Below, one piece after another: positions 45,956 to 53,186 of a stretch of DNA of 64,000 nt. The notes beneath the pieces were generated by a model. That model saw only the letters and a program-made list of their open reading frames with translations, searched no databases and was not told the origin of the DNA. This DNA is from Deminuibacter sp966424055 (GTDB lineage Bacteria > Bacteroidota > Bacteroidia > Chitinophagales > Chitinophagaceae). The stretch's first letter is position 1. Each line of letters starts with the position of its first letter. A program made the position numbers and the translations under genes. The DNA lies in NCBI GenBank assembly GCA_966424055.1, contig CBJLMB010000015.1:83509-147508 (forward strand), given 5' to 3'.

Positions 45956-46546
45956 TTATAAAATATTTTTGAAAAAAAACAGCAACAGGATGACCGGAGA
46001 GATGCTGATAAAATCTTTAAGATGCAAACGCAGTAATTTGAGGGAACGGGTGATATGGTATTCCACGGCTTTTTCAGACAGCTGCAGGTTACGGGCGATC
46101 TGGCTTACCTGCATTTTTTCTACCCTGCTCAGCAGGAACACCTCACGGGTTTTTCCCGGCAGGCTGCTGACCGCCTCACGCAGCTTGCTGGCCAGCTCAT
46201 TCAACGCGATGGTGCTGTCTGTGGTAGAATCTGCTTCATTCCATATAAGAGCACTTATTTTTTCCTGCCGCCTTATTTTTTCCCTGATATGGGTAATTAC
46301 CTGGTATTTCAGGGCTGTGAGCAGATAGCTGTGCAGGTTTTCAATTTTATTCTTGTTCCTGTTTTGCCAGAGGGAGTAAAAAATATCCTGTACGATCTCT
46401 TCTGCTGTTTCTTTAGAATGTGTTTTAGCGTATGCTTTCAGGAACAGGTTTTTCCAGTACCGGTTGTATAATACCTTATAGGCAAGTTCATCATCTGCCT
46501 TCAATAATTTTAGCAATATGTCATCTGGCAAGCTGTGGTAGTCCAT
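45956..46546 (-). CDS. ECF RNA polymerase sigma factor
   Basis: 196 residues. Region 2: LAYKVLYNRYWKNLFLKAYA, then TAEEIVQDIFYSLWQNRN; region 4: REVFLLSRVEKMQVSQIARN followed by LQLSEKAVEYHITRSLKLLR. The C-terminus ends in a short hydrophobic stretch (VILLLFFFKNI). It is the first gene of the set sigma-fecR-receptor and presumably drives transcription of the receptor and perhaps of the oxidoreductase genes beyond. Confidence 0.92.
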   Translation of the reverse strand: MDYHSLPDDILLKLLKADDELAYKVLYNRYWKNLFLKAYAKTHSKETAEEIVQDIFYSLWQNRNKNKIENLHSYLLTALKYQVITHIREKIRRQEKISALIWNEADSTTDSTIALNELASKLREAVSSLPGKTREVFLLSRVEKMQVSQIARNLQLSEKAVEYHITRSLKLLRLHLKDFISISPVILLLFFFKNIL

Positions 46547-46586
46547 ACAAATTCACCCAAACATTCTTTGTATGTTTTCAGTAAGT

Positions 46587-46594
46587 CAAATATA
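46587..46594 (-). promoter_or_regulatory. -7 promoter element of the ECF sigma gene
   Basis: On the minus strand TATATTTG matches TAnnTTTG, about 40 bases before the ATG at 46546. A TTTG box at the -33 position is not evident. Confidence 0.45.
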
Positions 46595-46603
46595 AATGTA
46601 CTA

Positions 46604-46630
46604 CTTGTAAAATTGTATTCTATTTACAAG
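46604..46630. promoter_or_regulatory. Inverted repeat between sigma gene and hipB relic
   Basis: CTTGTAAA (46604-46611) and TTTACAAG (46623-46630) are perfect inverted copies with an 11-base spacer. The position, ahead of the hipB relic and just upstream of the sigma promoter, would suit an operator of the HipB type or a local regulator. Confidence 0.35.
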
Positions 46631-46695
46631 GCTATCAGTGATTGCTCATTTAAAGACACAAATAGGCAAAACAATCACAAATCCGGCTGCAACTT

Positions 46696-46955
46696 GTGTT
46701 CCAGGCTGTTTATGTTCGCCTGGTGGTAACGATGGCATCCGGATACTGCCAAAAAACAGGATCGAGCGGTTTAACAGGCAATTGTTGCATAAGAATGCAA
46801 TTATCGGCATTATCCGGCATCAGCACCCGTACGATCCAGTTGATTGAACAGGGTAAAGGCAAACCCTCACTGAACACCTTGCTGAACTGGCCGGTACCCT
46901 GGGCCTGCAGCTTATACTGGAATTGAAAACGCCGGATCAAAAAACGGGATCTTGA
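46696..46955 (+). pseudogene. hipB: Frameshifted HipB-like antitoxin (XRE helix-turn-helix)
   Basis: From 46795 the frame reads MQLSALSGISTRTIQLIEQG then KGKPSLNTLLN, a clear Cro/C1 recognition part as in HipB. The frame then breaks near 46884-46887. In the next frame the protein goes on LAGTLGLQLILELKTPD and stops at TGA 46953-46955. One missing base restores a continuous HipB C-terminus (LLKLAGTLGLQL). The N-terminal helix is not recognisable in any frame. The stop overlaps the start of the next gene by the four bases TTGA, the usual hipB-hipA/hipS coupling with ATG changed to TTG. I read it as a decayed antitoxin gene. Confidence 0.7.
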
Positions 46956-47218
46956 AATCTGCACAAGTACAATACAATGGCCTGCCGGCCGGCATCCTGT
47001 CAAAAGAAGATGGCACCTGCACTTTTGTGTATGATGCAGTTTACCGGGCAGATCCCCGGAGCCGCCCGGCATCGCAGCCTGGCACTGGGCTGATGCAGGG
47101 TTTCAGAAATGAACAGCTGTTCACAGATGCTGCATTTAGCGGGTTGCTTTTGCAAAGAGCACAGCTTGACGCTCCTAGCTGTATCGGTCAAGCCATTCAT
47201 CTACCAGCGCCAGACTAG
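46952..47218 (+). pseudogene. HipS/HipA N-terminal-domain relic
   Basis: 88 codons from TTG 46952. KSAQVQYNGLPAGILSKEDG then TCTFVYDAVYRADP matches the start of HipA kinases and of the separate HipS proteins (pattern VxxNGxxxGxLxxxxxxxxFxYD). The later part QGFRNEQLFTDAAFSGLL fits the next conserved section (LFPFFxGLLPEG), but the ending is lost. There is no HipA/HipT kinase domain downstream; the frame ends inside the convergent LpxR-like gene. It could be a remnant of a Bacteroidota hipB-hipS-hipT locus or of a full hipA gene cut by recombination. Confidence 0.62.
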
Positions 47219-48220
47219 CCCGATATCCCCGTACACATGCTCATGCACTGTTGTAAACTGGCGTGTTTCAATCACCTGCTGGTACTGCAAACACAAATGG
47301 CGCAGGCGGATACCTGCCGTGATGGTTGTTTCCAATACCAAACGCTCCAGGTTGGAGGCACTGATATGGTAATAATCCCTGCTGCCTAAAAGACCGCCCT
47401 GCAATATGCTGTTACTGGCTACCACGCGCAGTACCGGCATCACTGAAATATATACTGCACAGCGGCGTGCTTTTATCGCGGTAGTTTGTATGTATTTCTC
47501 AGGAAAACCGGCGTCTTTTTCATTCGACACCACCAGGTCGAACCCCGCCTGTACATTATTCAGCAGTGTGCCCAGTTGTACTTTTTCCACATGGTAAAAA
47601 CGAACAGCCCTGCCTGGTGGAAGAAGGGCAGCCTTGTGGTATACCTCATAATTAACAACAGGATAATTGGGCAACTGGTATTGCCATCCATTCGGTTCTG
47701 TGGTTTTCACGATATGATGGATAAAAGACTGTGTTTGCCGGGCAAGTGCTGCGGGCCCTATTACACCCAGCCAGAGCGAAGAACGGAATAGCTGTTGCCC
47801 ATTGAAAACATGCTCCCTTGATAATTGCAGCAATAACACGCCGCTATAGGGATAATCACCTTGTACAGGCGTACCGGCCGATAAATTGGCAGGTGTATAG
47901 ATCCACTGTGTGGCGGCTATACTATACACTGAACGGGTTTCGGGTGATAAGTGACCGGGCATCCATAAAAAAGTATGCAACAGGTTTTTACGCGCACTGT
48001 CTGTAAAACCATATTCAAGCTGGACACCTGCCGTGTAATATTCATCTGTTCCTTTGCCTGCCAGGTTCAGGAAATCATTGTCGTGCCGTATGCTGATATA
48101 ATGTTGCGGCATTTCCGGCAGCTGCTGTGCATCGGCTGCACAGCTGTTGTTTATGCACCATACAACAACCCAGATCAATATACACCATACATTTTTCACT
48201 TTATCCATCTTTGATTCCAT
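47201..48220 (-). CDS. LpxR-like (DUF2219) outer-membrane lipid A deacylase family protein
   Basis: About 339 residues; ATG 48220 chosen, with 48229 and 48208 also possible. Signal region NVWCILIWVVVWCINNSCA. The family start is clear: HYISIRHDNDFLNLAGKGTD then EYYTAGVQLEYGF, with the ND pair that forms the catalytic/metal site in LpxR. GDYPYSGVLLLQLS and GWQYQLPNYPVVNYEVYHKA follow, then alternating amphipathic strands of a beta barrel ending in W. LpxR removes the 3'-acyloxyacyl chain of lipid A; whether this protein does is inferred from family only. It lies at the left border of the AT-rich accessory stretch. Confidence 0.75.
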   Translation of the reverse strand: MESKMDKVKNVWCILIWVVVWCINNSCAADAQQLPEMPQHYISIRHDNDFLNLAGKGTDEYYTAGVQLEYGFTDSARKNLLHTFLWMPGHLSPETRSVYSIAATQWIYTPANLSAGTPVQGDYPYSGVLLLQLSREHVFNGQQLFRSSLWLGVIGPAALARQTQSFIHHIVKTTEPNGWQYQLPNYPVVNYEVYHKAALLPPGRAVRFYHVEKVQLGTLLNNVQAGFDLVVSNEKDAGFPEKYIQTTAIKARRCAVYISVMPVLRVVASNSILQGGLLGSRDYYHISASNLERLVLETTITAGIRLRHLCLQYQQVIETRQFTTVHEHVYGDIGLVWRW

Positions 48221-48229
48221 GCTTCCCAT

Positions 48230-48698
48230 GCAATATGCTTAAGCAGCAGTCTTTATACTGCTGTCATCTATGCCTGCCTTTCCAGGCATCCAATACCATG
48301 CAAACGTTCAGAACAGCACAGTATCAACCACTGTTTGCGCCTGGCTGTTCCCTTTTTCGCCAGGGGGTGTTTAAACATTTCCACACCCTTCACTATTTTT
48401 CATCATTTTTGGTATTCCAGTGGTATTGAATAACAAATAGAGACCGGAGCTTTAGAGATGTGCACACTTGCTTTCCGACGCAGAAATAAAAGTTATTTCG
48501 CCCGACGACAGCCAACTGCAATATGAGATAGACAGATAAATAAAAAATACAGCATTGTCAACATTTTCCACTTTTTTTTTAAAGGCGGCTTTTTTATAAA
48601 AAGCTTGTCAACTAATTTTAATAGAGCTTCTATAGTAACTTTTGCAGAATATTTTAATACTTTGTAGAACATTTCCAACCCAATCAACCTTAGACACC
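48230..48698. other. Non-coding gap at the start of the AT-rich stretch
   Basis: No frame here has protein character. Base composition changes near 48430 from the mixed composition of the left part to clearly AT-rich DNA. TTTTGCAG-N11-TACTTTG around 48641-48664 is near but not equal to a promoter for the membrane-protein gene. Nothing else recognised. Confidence 0.5.
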
Positions 48699-49172
48699 AT
48701 GTACAAAATAAATAAGCCACTGTCGCTTTTTTTATTCGTATCCATCTGTGTTATTTACACGGGAGTATTTATTTATTCATCTGAAAGCAGTATCGGTTTC
48801 GGATTTAACAAACCAGATGAAGCCGCCAAACGACCTGATATACTAAGAGCACTTCTGCTTGCAGTTTTTACCCTCATTGGAATACTGGCAAAAATCTTAT
48901 ATGACGAACTGGATAAAACTCCAGATGAAAATTTCCATATACTCAAAACTATTCAAAAAGCCATGAACTCGCGGCATTCATGGATGGCCATTATTACCTC
49001 TCCTATAATTATACTGGCATTTTACAAAACCATTAGTACTATTGACAGTTATGTATTGATTTCACTGATGTCTTTTCAAAATGGTTTTTTCTTTAAATCT
49101 ATTTTGAATAAAAAAGAGACAGAATATCAATCAACAGAAGTTAAACCGGTTGCCCATGAGCAGGAGCACTAA
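48699..49172 (+). CDS. Small multi-span membrane protein paired with a metallopeptidase
   Basis: 157 residues from ATG 48699; a longer frame from TTG 48642 is unlikely. Four hydrophobic segments are seen: about 7-27 (PLSLFLFVSICVIYTGVFIY), 47-66 (ILRALLLAVFTLIGILAKIL), 94-112 (HSWMAIITSPIIILAFYKTI) and 116-134 (VLISLMSFQNGFFF). There is a charged loop DELDKTPDENFHILKTIQKA between segments 2 and 3 and a hydrophilic tail. I do not recognise a family. The 3' end overlaps the peptidase gene by 17 bases, so the two are co-translated and probably form one membrane complex. The codon and base use is AT-rich, unlike the left part of the window. Confidence 0.6.
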   Translation: MYKINKPLSLFLFVSICVIYTGVFIYSSESSIGFGFNKPDEAAKRPDILRALLLAVFTLIGILAKILYDELDKTPDENFHILKTIQKAMNSRHSWMAIITSPIIILAFYKTISTIDSYVLISLMSFQNGFFFKSILNKKETEYQSTEVKPVAHEQEH

Positions 49173-50850
49173 ATTTGGCATCCTGCTTCTTCTGATTGTA
49201 GCGGTCTTTGCCACCTGGAACTTGTTTTTGAAGGATAAAAACCAAAACGAAAAAATCGCTGTGGGCCTTTATGAATCAAAAACGCTGACCCACAACTATG
49301 ATAGTTTTCTGCGGTATTGCTTCAATGAAACAATAAAAGAGATGAAACTTCCCTACCGGATTAATGTAAATGGGAGGTTTAATAAAAACAATCTTAACAT
49401 TTACGTTGTAAACTTCGATTCTCTCAAAAAAACCACCCAGCTTGGCTTTCTTTCCATCCAGGAATTCAGAAACTTTGCAGAAAATAATTTCATTGCGATA
49501 CCACCCAACATGGTTGTTATCGATAATTTTTTTCTCAGCTATCTTATACTGAATTGCTTTAATGAAGAGATGGGCTTTTATCAGGCGGCCAATTTGGCAG
49601 TCAGTCAAAAATTTAAATCGATGGATGATCTTACTGATTTCATGGCTTTGCATTCGGCAATTGGCACCTATCTTTCAATAAATAATTACAATCTATACAA
49701 AAGCAAAAGAAAGGATGAAATATCTATTGATTCATTAGCAAATCGTTTGATTAATTCAGGAGTTGGCGATTCTTCCTACTATGAAAGTTACATTATTTAT
49801 TTACTTCCAATTATTTCACACGAGCTGGCACATATTAAATACCATGACAACAAACAGATGGGATGGGTAGATTTTAAAAAGTTACTGAATAATCAACTCT
49901 CTGTATACAGGGAAGAGCAAAGGGCAGATGAGCTTTCTTACCAGACGATTAAAAATTATCTTGAAAATAACAGAAACCGACAAAGACCTTCTATGCCGCA
50001 CCCACTGATCTCTTTTTGCCGGACTATGAAAAATATGGTACTTACAGACACCTACCACGGGTTCAGGGGTATTGATCCCGAAAATCTTATTGTTACCCTT
50101 GAGCAGAAAGAAGGTCTTACTAAAGAAGAACTACAATTACCGTTTCAATACATTGAAAGAGTTGCACGAGGATATGAAAATGCCCCTCCACCGATGACAG
50201 AAGAAGAGTTTCATACCTTTCTCCTGGATTTAAATAAAAGCGGCAGCAATATTGCGCACAGACATATGTTACAACGTTGCAGATCAATTATGGCCATTGC
50301 TGAATCTAAAATGGGAGCACATATGCGGCTTTTGGATGGCTATCTAAAGCTATTAACCGTAAATAGCGACAATAAACACGATACAGATTCGTTGTTCCTG
50401 GATAATTCACTTACACCTTCGCATCTTACACAAACCAAAGTATTGAATTATCTGCGAAGTCAAGTGAATTTCAGGCATTCTATTAACTACGAAAATAACC
50501 ATATCCAGATTGGTTTTCTAGCGAACAATGGCGGTTATATTGAACTTCACGGAGCAGATACCAATAACCTCACGAAAGTTGTTCTTGTAGTTAATACTAG
50601 GGGGCAAGATGGATCATTGGATACAACAAGCGTTAAAAACTTGACATTTTTTATGAGATTTACCGCAAATCTGTTTGACGATGACAATACTGGCCTTAAA
50701 AAGGGGCTAGAAGCACATGCCAGGATCAGAAATAAAAGTCACGACCTACCAACTTTCTTTATGAATTCAGGTGATAACATAATAAAATTTACGCCTCTCA
50801 ACAACTCCACCTTTTTTAGAGTAGAGGCTTCAGATTTTCATAATTTTTAG
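49156..50850 (+). CDS. Membrane-anchored HExxH zinc metallopeptidase-like protein
   Basis: 564 residues from ATG 49156 (a TTG lies two codons upstream). One N-terminal membrane helix (GILLLLIVAVFATWNLFL) followed by a large soluble part. The zinc motif is H222-E223-L224-A225-H226 in PIISHELAHIKYHD. The probable third ligand is E254 in EEQRADELSY, a spacing and AD motif like M48/gluzincin peptidases. Upstream is a region with FLSIQEFRNFAENNFIAIPP and an NFFLSYLILNCFNEEMGFYQ element that could be a precatalytic domain. The C-terminal 300 residues match nothing I know. Such a protein could cleave or sense envelope proteins or act in defence; no role is shown. Confidence 0.62.
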   Translation: MSRSTKFGILLLLIVAVFATWNLFLKDKNQNEKIAVGLYESKTLTHNYDSFLRYCFNETIKEMKLPYRINVNGRFNKNNLNIYVVNFDSLKKTTQLGFLSIQEFRNFAENNFIAIPPNMVVIDNFFLSYLILNCFNEEMGFYQAANLAVSQKFKSMDDLTDFMALHSAIGTYLSINNYNLYKSKRKDEISIDSLANRLINSGVGDSSYYESYIIYLLPIISHELAHIKYHDNKQMGWVDFKKLLNNQLSVYREEQRADELSYQTIKNYLENNRNRQRPSMPHPLISFCRTMKNMVLTDTYHGFRGIDPENLIVTLEQKEGLTKEELQLPFQYIERVARGYENAPPPMTEEEFHTFLLDLNKSGSNIAHRHMLQRCRSIMAIAESKMGAHMRLLDGYLKLLTVNSDNKHDTDSLFLDNSLTPSHLTQTKVLNYLRSQVNFRHSINYENNHIQIGFLANNGGYIELHGADTNNLTKVVLVVNTRGQDGSLDTTSVKNLTFFMRFTANLFDDDNTGLKKGLEAHARIRNKSHDLPTFFMNSGDNIIKFTPLNNSTFFRVEASDFHNF

Positions 50851-51056
50851 CACCCCAAAAAATTAAGACCAGTCTTTCCTTCAGTTATTTTAATCCGGGC
50901 GCCGATATCTATTATCTAGTCGGGTATTCTTTGAAGTTTTATCCCATTCCCAAATAGTAAATCATCTTTGGGTTGCCCGGATAAAGGGAAAGTACTTGTT
51001 CTGATATAGCAGTCCTTTCTACACAGGAATAAAAAAAGAGAAAAAATCTTCTTTTT

Positions 51057-51087
51057 TTTGGCAGCAATATATTTTCTCCTATATTTG
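51057..51087 (+). promoter_or_regulatory. Consensus Bacteroidota promoter of the tRNA-Leu gene
   Basis: TTTG (51057-51060), a 19-base spacer and TATATTTG (51080-51087) fit the Bacteroidota primary-sigma pattern exactly. Transcription should start near 51094, about 60 bases before the tRNA. It also shows which promoter rule applies in this genome. The rest of the gap 50851-51056 shows nothing else. Confidence 0.8.
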
Positions 51088-51154
51088 CAACCCCAAACAC
51101 AAAGAAACTCAGTCAGTTGAGTGAATTGTAGCGGGAAAAGTTCTTCTTAGAAAT

Positions 51155-51238
51155 GCCCAGGTGGCGAAATTGGTAGACGCACTGTGTTCAGGTCGCAGCG
51201 CCTTTACGGGTGTGCTGGTTCGAATCCAGTCCTGGGCA
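51155..51238 (+). tRNA. tRNA-Leu (anticodon CAG)
   Basis: 84 bases with class II shape. Acceptor GCCCAGG pairs with CCTGGGC (51231-51237) and discriminator A; D arm GGCGAAATTGGTAGACGC; anticodon stem CTGTG/CGCAG with loop TTCAGGT, so the anticodon is CAG and reads CUG. A variable arm CGCCTTTACGGGTG and the T arm GCTGGTTCGAATCCAGT follow. CCA is not encoded. Its 3' end is the core of a duplicated attachment site (see 51223-51239). Confidence 0.95.
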
Positions 51239-51239
51239 C
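51223..51239 (+). repeat. attachment-site direct repeat, copy within tRNA-Leu
   Basis: AATCCAGTCCTGGGCAC covers the 3' part of the T arm and acceptor stem. The identical 17 bases recur at 51412-51428. Tyrosine integrases use such tRNA 3' ends as attB/attL sites, and a tyrosine integrase gene starts at 51814. Confidence 0.8.
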
Positions 51240-51244
51240 AAAGA

Positions 51245-51276
51245 CCCCGTCTCACGCAAGTGAGGCGGGGCTTTTT
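51245..51276 (+). terminator. Intrinsic terminator after tRNA-Leu
   Basis: CCCCGTCTCAC (51245-51255) pairs with GTGAGGCGGGG (51260-51270) with one G-T pair and a four-base loop, followed by CTTTTTG. It lies six bases after the tRNA. Confidence 0.85.
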
Positions 51277-51411
51277 GTTTTCGGAGCGTGTCAAGCTTGC
51301 TTGACTAAGCGCAGAAAACAAAAAGGGTTAAGCCCCCAAAGGGGCCGGGGTCTTTGGGTAAGCCCCTCGCAGACATATTGGATCTTCCGCCGGAGTATAG
51401 CGCAGGTGGGT

Positions 51412-51428
51412 AATCCAGTCCTGGGCAC
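51412..51428 (+). repeat. attachment-site direct repeat, second copy
   Basis: Second perfect copy of AATCCAGTCCTGGGCAC, 189 bases from the first. The 170-base stretch between holds the tRNA terminator and no gene. A 1-17 match without the rest of the tRNA shows it is an integration scar or attL arm, not a second tRNA. Confidence 0.8.
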
Positions 51429-51432
51429 CTTG

Positions 51433-51468
51433 AAAGTCTTGTAATCAATTGATTCACAAGACTTTTTT
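51433..51468 (+). terminator. Intrinsic terminator beyond the second att copy
   Basis: AAAGTCTTGT (51433-51442) pairs with ACAAGACTTT (51456-51465), then TTTATTTT. It is likely the original tRNA terminator of one of the two junctions. The gap onward to 51813 shows nothing else except the likely integrase promoter region. Confidence 0.75.
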
Positions 51469-51813
51469 ATTTTATATGTGTCAATTTTATCCATTTTTCC
51501 TCCCTTTCTACCTTATTTTCTGACACATTTTTGACACACGCCATGACACACATTTTTGGCCAATCTCCATTATGGCCATTTCAAAAACAGGGGCTGGGAC
51601 AGTCCTTGGCTCTAAGTATCAAGCATAGGATTTTTTTCCATCATTTTCAATTGAACTTGGATAAATACAGTCTAACTACGCCACCATAATAACAGGGTAA
51701 ATTACATCACTACTAAAGCCTGAGAGCAATCACGCCAATTGGAACTGCTAAAAATTGGCAACTAAATCTCACATCTGGACACCAATCAATTTCACAGTTT
51801 AAAACTTACTCAG

Positions 51814-52917
51814 ATGAACATATCCGAACGCCCAAATAAAAGCGGCAATAAAATATTTTACTATTATGATTACGGAAGACGGAAAGGACAACGTTCTTCA
51901 ACAGGCATATTTACATATACCAAACCCAAAAATCAAATTGAAAGGAACCATAACAAAGAGGCCATCATATTGCTGGAAATTAAGAAAAGCCAAGCAACAA
52001 TAGAAACCCAAAGTATCGGAACCAATTACATTCCGTCACACAAATACAAAGAAAACTTTCTTGATTATTACGAAGAATATGTAAAAAAACACCGGCGGAA
52101 AAGAAATCGTCACCTTCCATGTAGCTTAATGCAATTCCGAAAATTCCTAAAGAAGGACTTCATTGCCCCAAGTGAAATCAATGAAAATACTTGTAAAGAA
52201 TTTAGAACTTTTCTTTTAGACAATTTAAAGGGGCAATCACCTCAAAATTATTTCGCCAGATTCAAATGGGTAATAAAAGCTGCAAAAGTAGATGGCTACT
52301 TTAGAGAAAATCCCGTAGAAAATGTAGCAGCAAAAAGAAAACCATCCAGCAAAATGAAAAAATTTCTGGAAGTTGACGAATACCTGGCAATTCTTGGTAC
52401 TCAATGCACGAACCAAGAGGTCCAGTTCGCAGCGATATTTTGTATGTATACAGGACTTCGTTGGTGCGATGTCAGTATTTTGAATTGGAATGATATAAAA
52501 GAGGATGTCCTTGTAAAAAGGGTTTTTCAAGCCAAAACCGGTGAACCAGTTACGCTAACCTTGCACCCAATAGCACTTAAAATAATAGCAAAGCAACAAG
52601 CAAAAAGAAATGCCATAAACTCCAATTCCAAATTAGTTTTTGCTCTGCCATCCGCCAATGATTCGAATAAAATGCTGTCACAGTGGGTGTATGATTCGGG
52701 AGTCAAAAAATATATTACCTGGTCTTGTTTAAGATTGGGGTTTTCAATCCTTCTGCAGGACAAAAGGGTTGATGATGCTACGGTTGCAGCATTGCTTGGT
52801 CACACAACAACAAAACAGGTAATGGAAAATTACAAGCGCCATCGACCCAAAGATGAGATCAAAACAATTCGAAAGCTTCCAACACCAAAAGAACTCCCTA
52901 CTTTCCTTGAAGATTAG
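51814..52917 (+). CDS. Tyrosine-type site-specific integrase
   Basis: 367 residues. The N-terminal arm-binding part is followed by a SAM-like core-binding domain (about 85-165, KEFRTFLLDNLKGQSPQNYF, FARFKWVIKAAKVDGYFREN). The catalytic domain follows with Arg I in FCMYTGLRWCDVSIL, Lys in FQAKTGEPVTLTL, Arg II in TWSCLRLGFSILL, His/Trp in AALLGHTTTKQVM and the nucleophile Tyr in ENYKRH. The box II His of HxxR is replaced by Ser (SCLR). It lies 386 bases from the duplicated tRNA-Leu end and is probably the enzyme that made it. Its neighbours to the right belong to mobile DNA. Confidence 0.88.
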   Translation: MNISERPNKSGNKIFYYYDYGRRKGQRSSTGIFTYTKPKNQIERNHNKEAIILLEIKKSQATIETQSIGTNYIPSHKYKENFLDYYEEYVKKHRRKRNRHLPCSLMQFRKFLKKDFIAPSEINENTCKEFRTFLLDNLKGQSPQNYFARFKWVIKAAKVDGYFRENPVENVAAKRKPSSKMKKFLEVDEYLAILGTQCTNQEVQFAAIFCMYTGLRWCDVSILNWNDIKEDVLVKRVFQAKTGEPVTLTLHPIALKIIAKQQAKRNAINSNSKLVFALPSANDSNKMLSQWVYDSGVKKYITWSCLRLGFSILLQDKRVDDATVAALLGHTTTKQVMENYKRHRPKDEIKTIRKLPTPKELPTFLED

Positions 52918-52927
52918 TAACAAAAAT

Positions 52928-52956
52928 ACAGGCTACAACTACATGAAGTAGCCTGT
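52928..52956 (+). terminator. Hairpin after the integrase gene
   Basis: ACAGGCTAC (52928-52936) and GTAGCCTGT (52948-52956) are perfect arms with an 11-base loop, ten bases after the integrase stop. The T-run is weak (AACTCAAAATTTTG), so termination is probable but not certain. Confidence 0.5.
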
Positions 52957-53028
52957 AACTCAAAATTTTGTATTTTGGACAAATTCACAAAAAAATAAGA
53001 GATCCTTACCCGATTTATATACCCGACT

Positions 53029-53145
53029 TTAAGTTTCATTCAAAAAATTAAGATCAAAATAATATTTGCTTTTATCTTTTGGATCGAAATAAATTAATAT
53101 GTACTCCTTGTTCATAAGTCGATAGATAATACCTTCTCGTTGCAT
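53029..53145 (-). CDS. Possible 38-residue small protein
   Basis: ATG 53145 to TAA 53029. The sequence runs MQREGIIYRLMNKEYILIYF with a charged DPKDKSKYYFDLNF ending. It is near-periodic in basic and aromatic residues and has no recognised family. It could be a real small gene of the mobile segment, a remnant, or chance in AT-rich DNA. It starts 41 bases downstream of the recombinase stop on the same strand. Confidence 0.28.
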   Translation of the reverse strand: MQREGIIYRLMNKEYILIYFDPKDKSKYYFDLNFLNET

Positions 53146-53186
53146 GTTGTGTTAATTGCAATGCCAGCCTGCAGGCAACGGCATGA

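Noticed and set aside
48493..48720. 75-codon minus-strand frame in the gap before the membrane protein gene
   Set aside because: Overlaps the start of the supported plus-strand gene, and its composition reflects poly-A/T runs.
51109..51321. 70-codon minus-strand frame across tRNA-Leu
   Set aside because: Antisense of the tRNA and its terminator; such translations recur as false proteins in many genomes.
51412..51428. Second tRNA gene
   Set aside because: Only the last 17 bases of tRNA-Leu are present; no D arm or anticodon arm precedes them.
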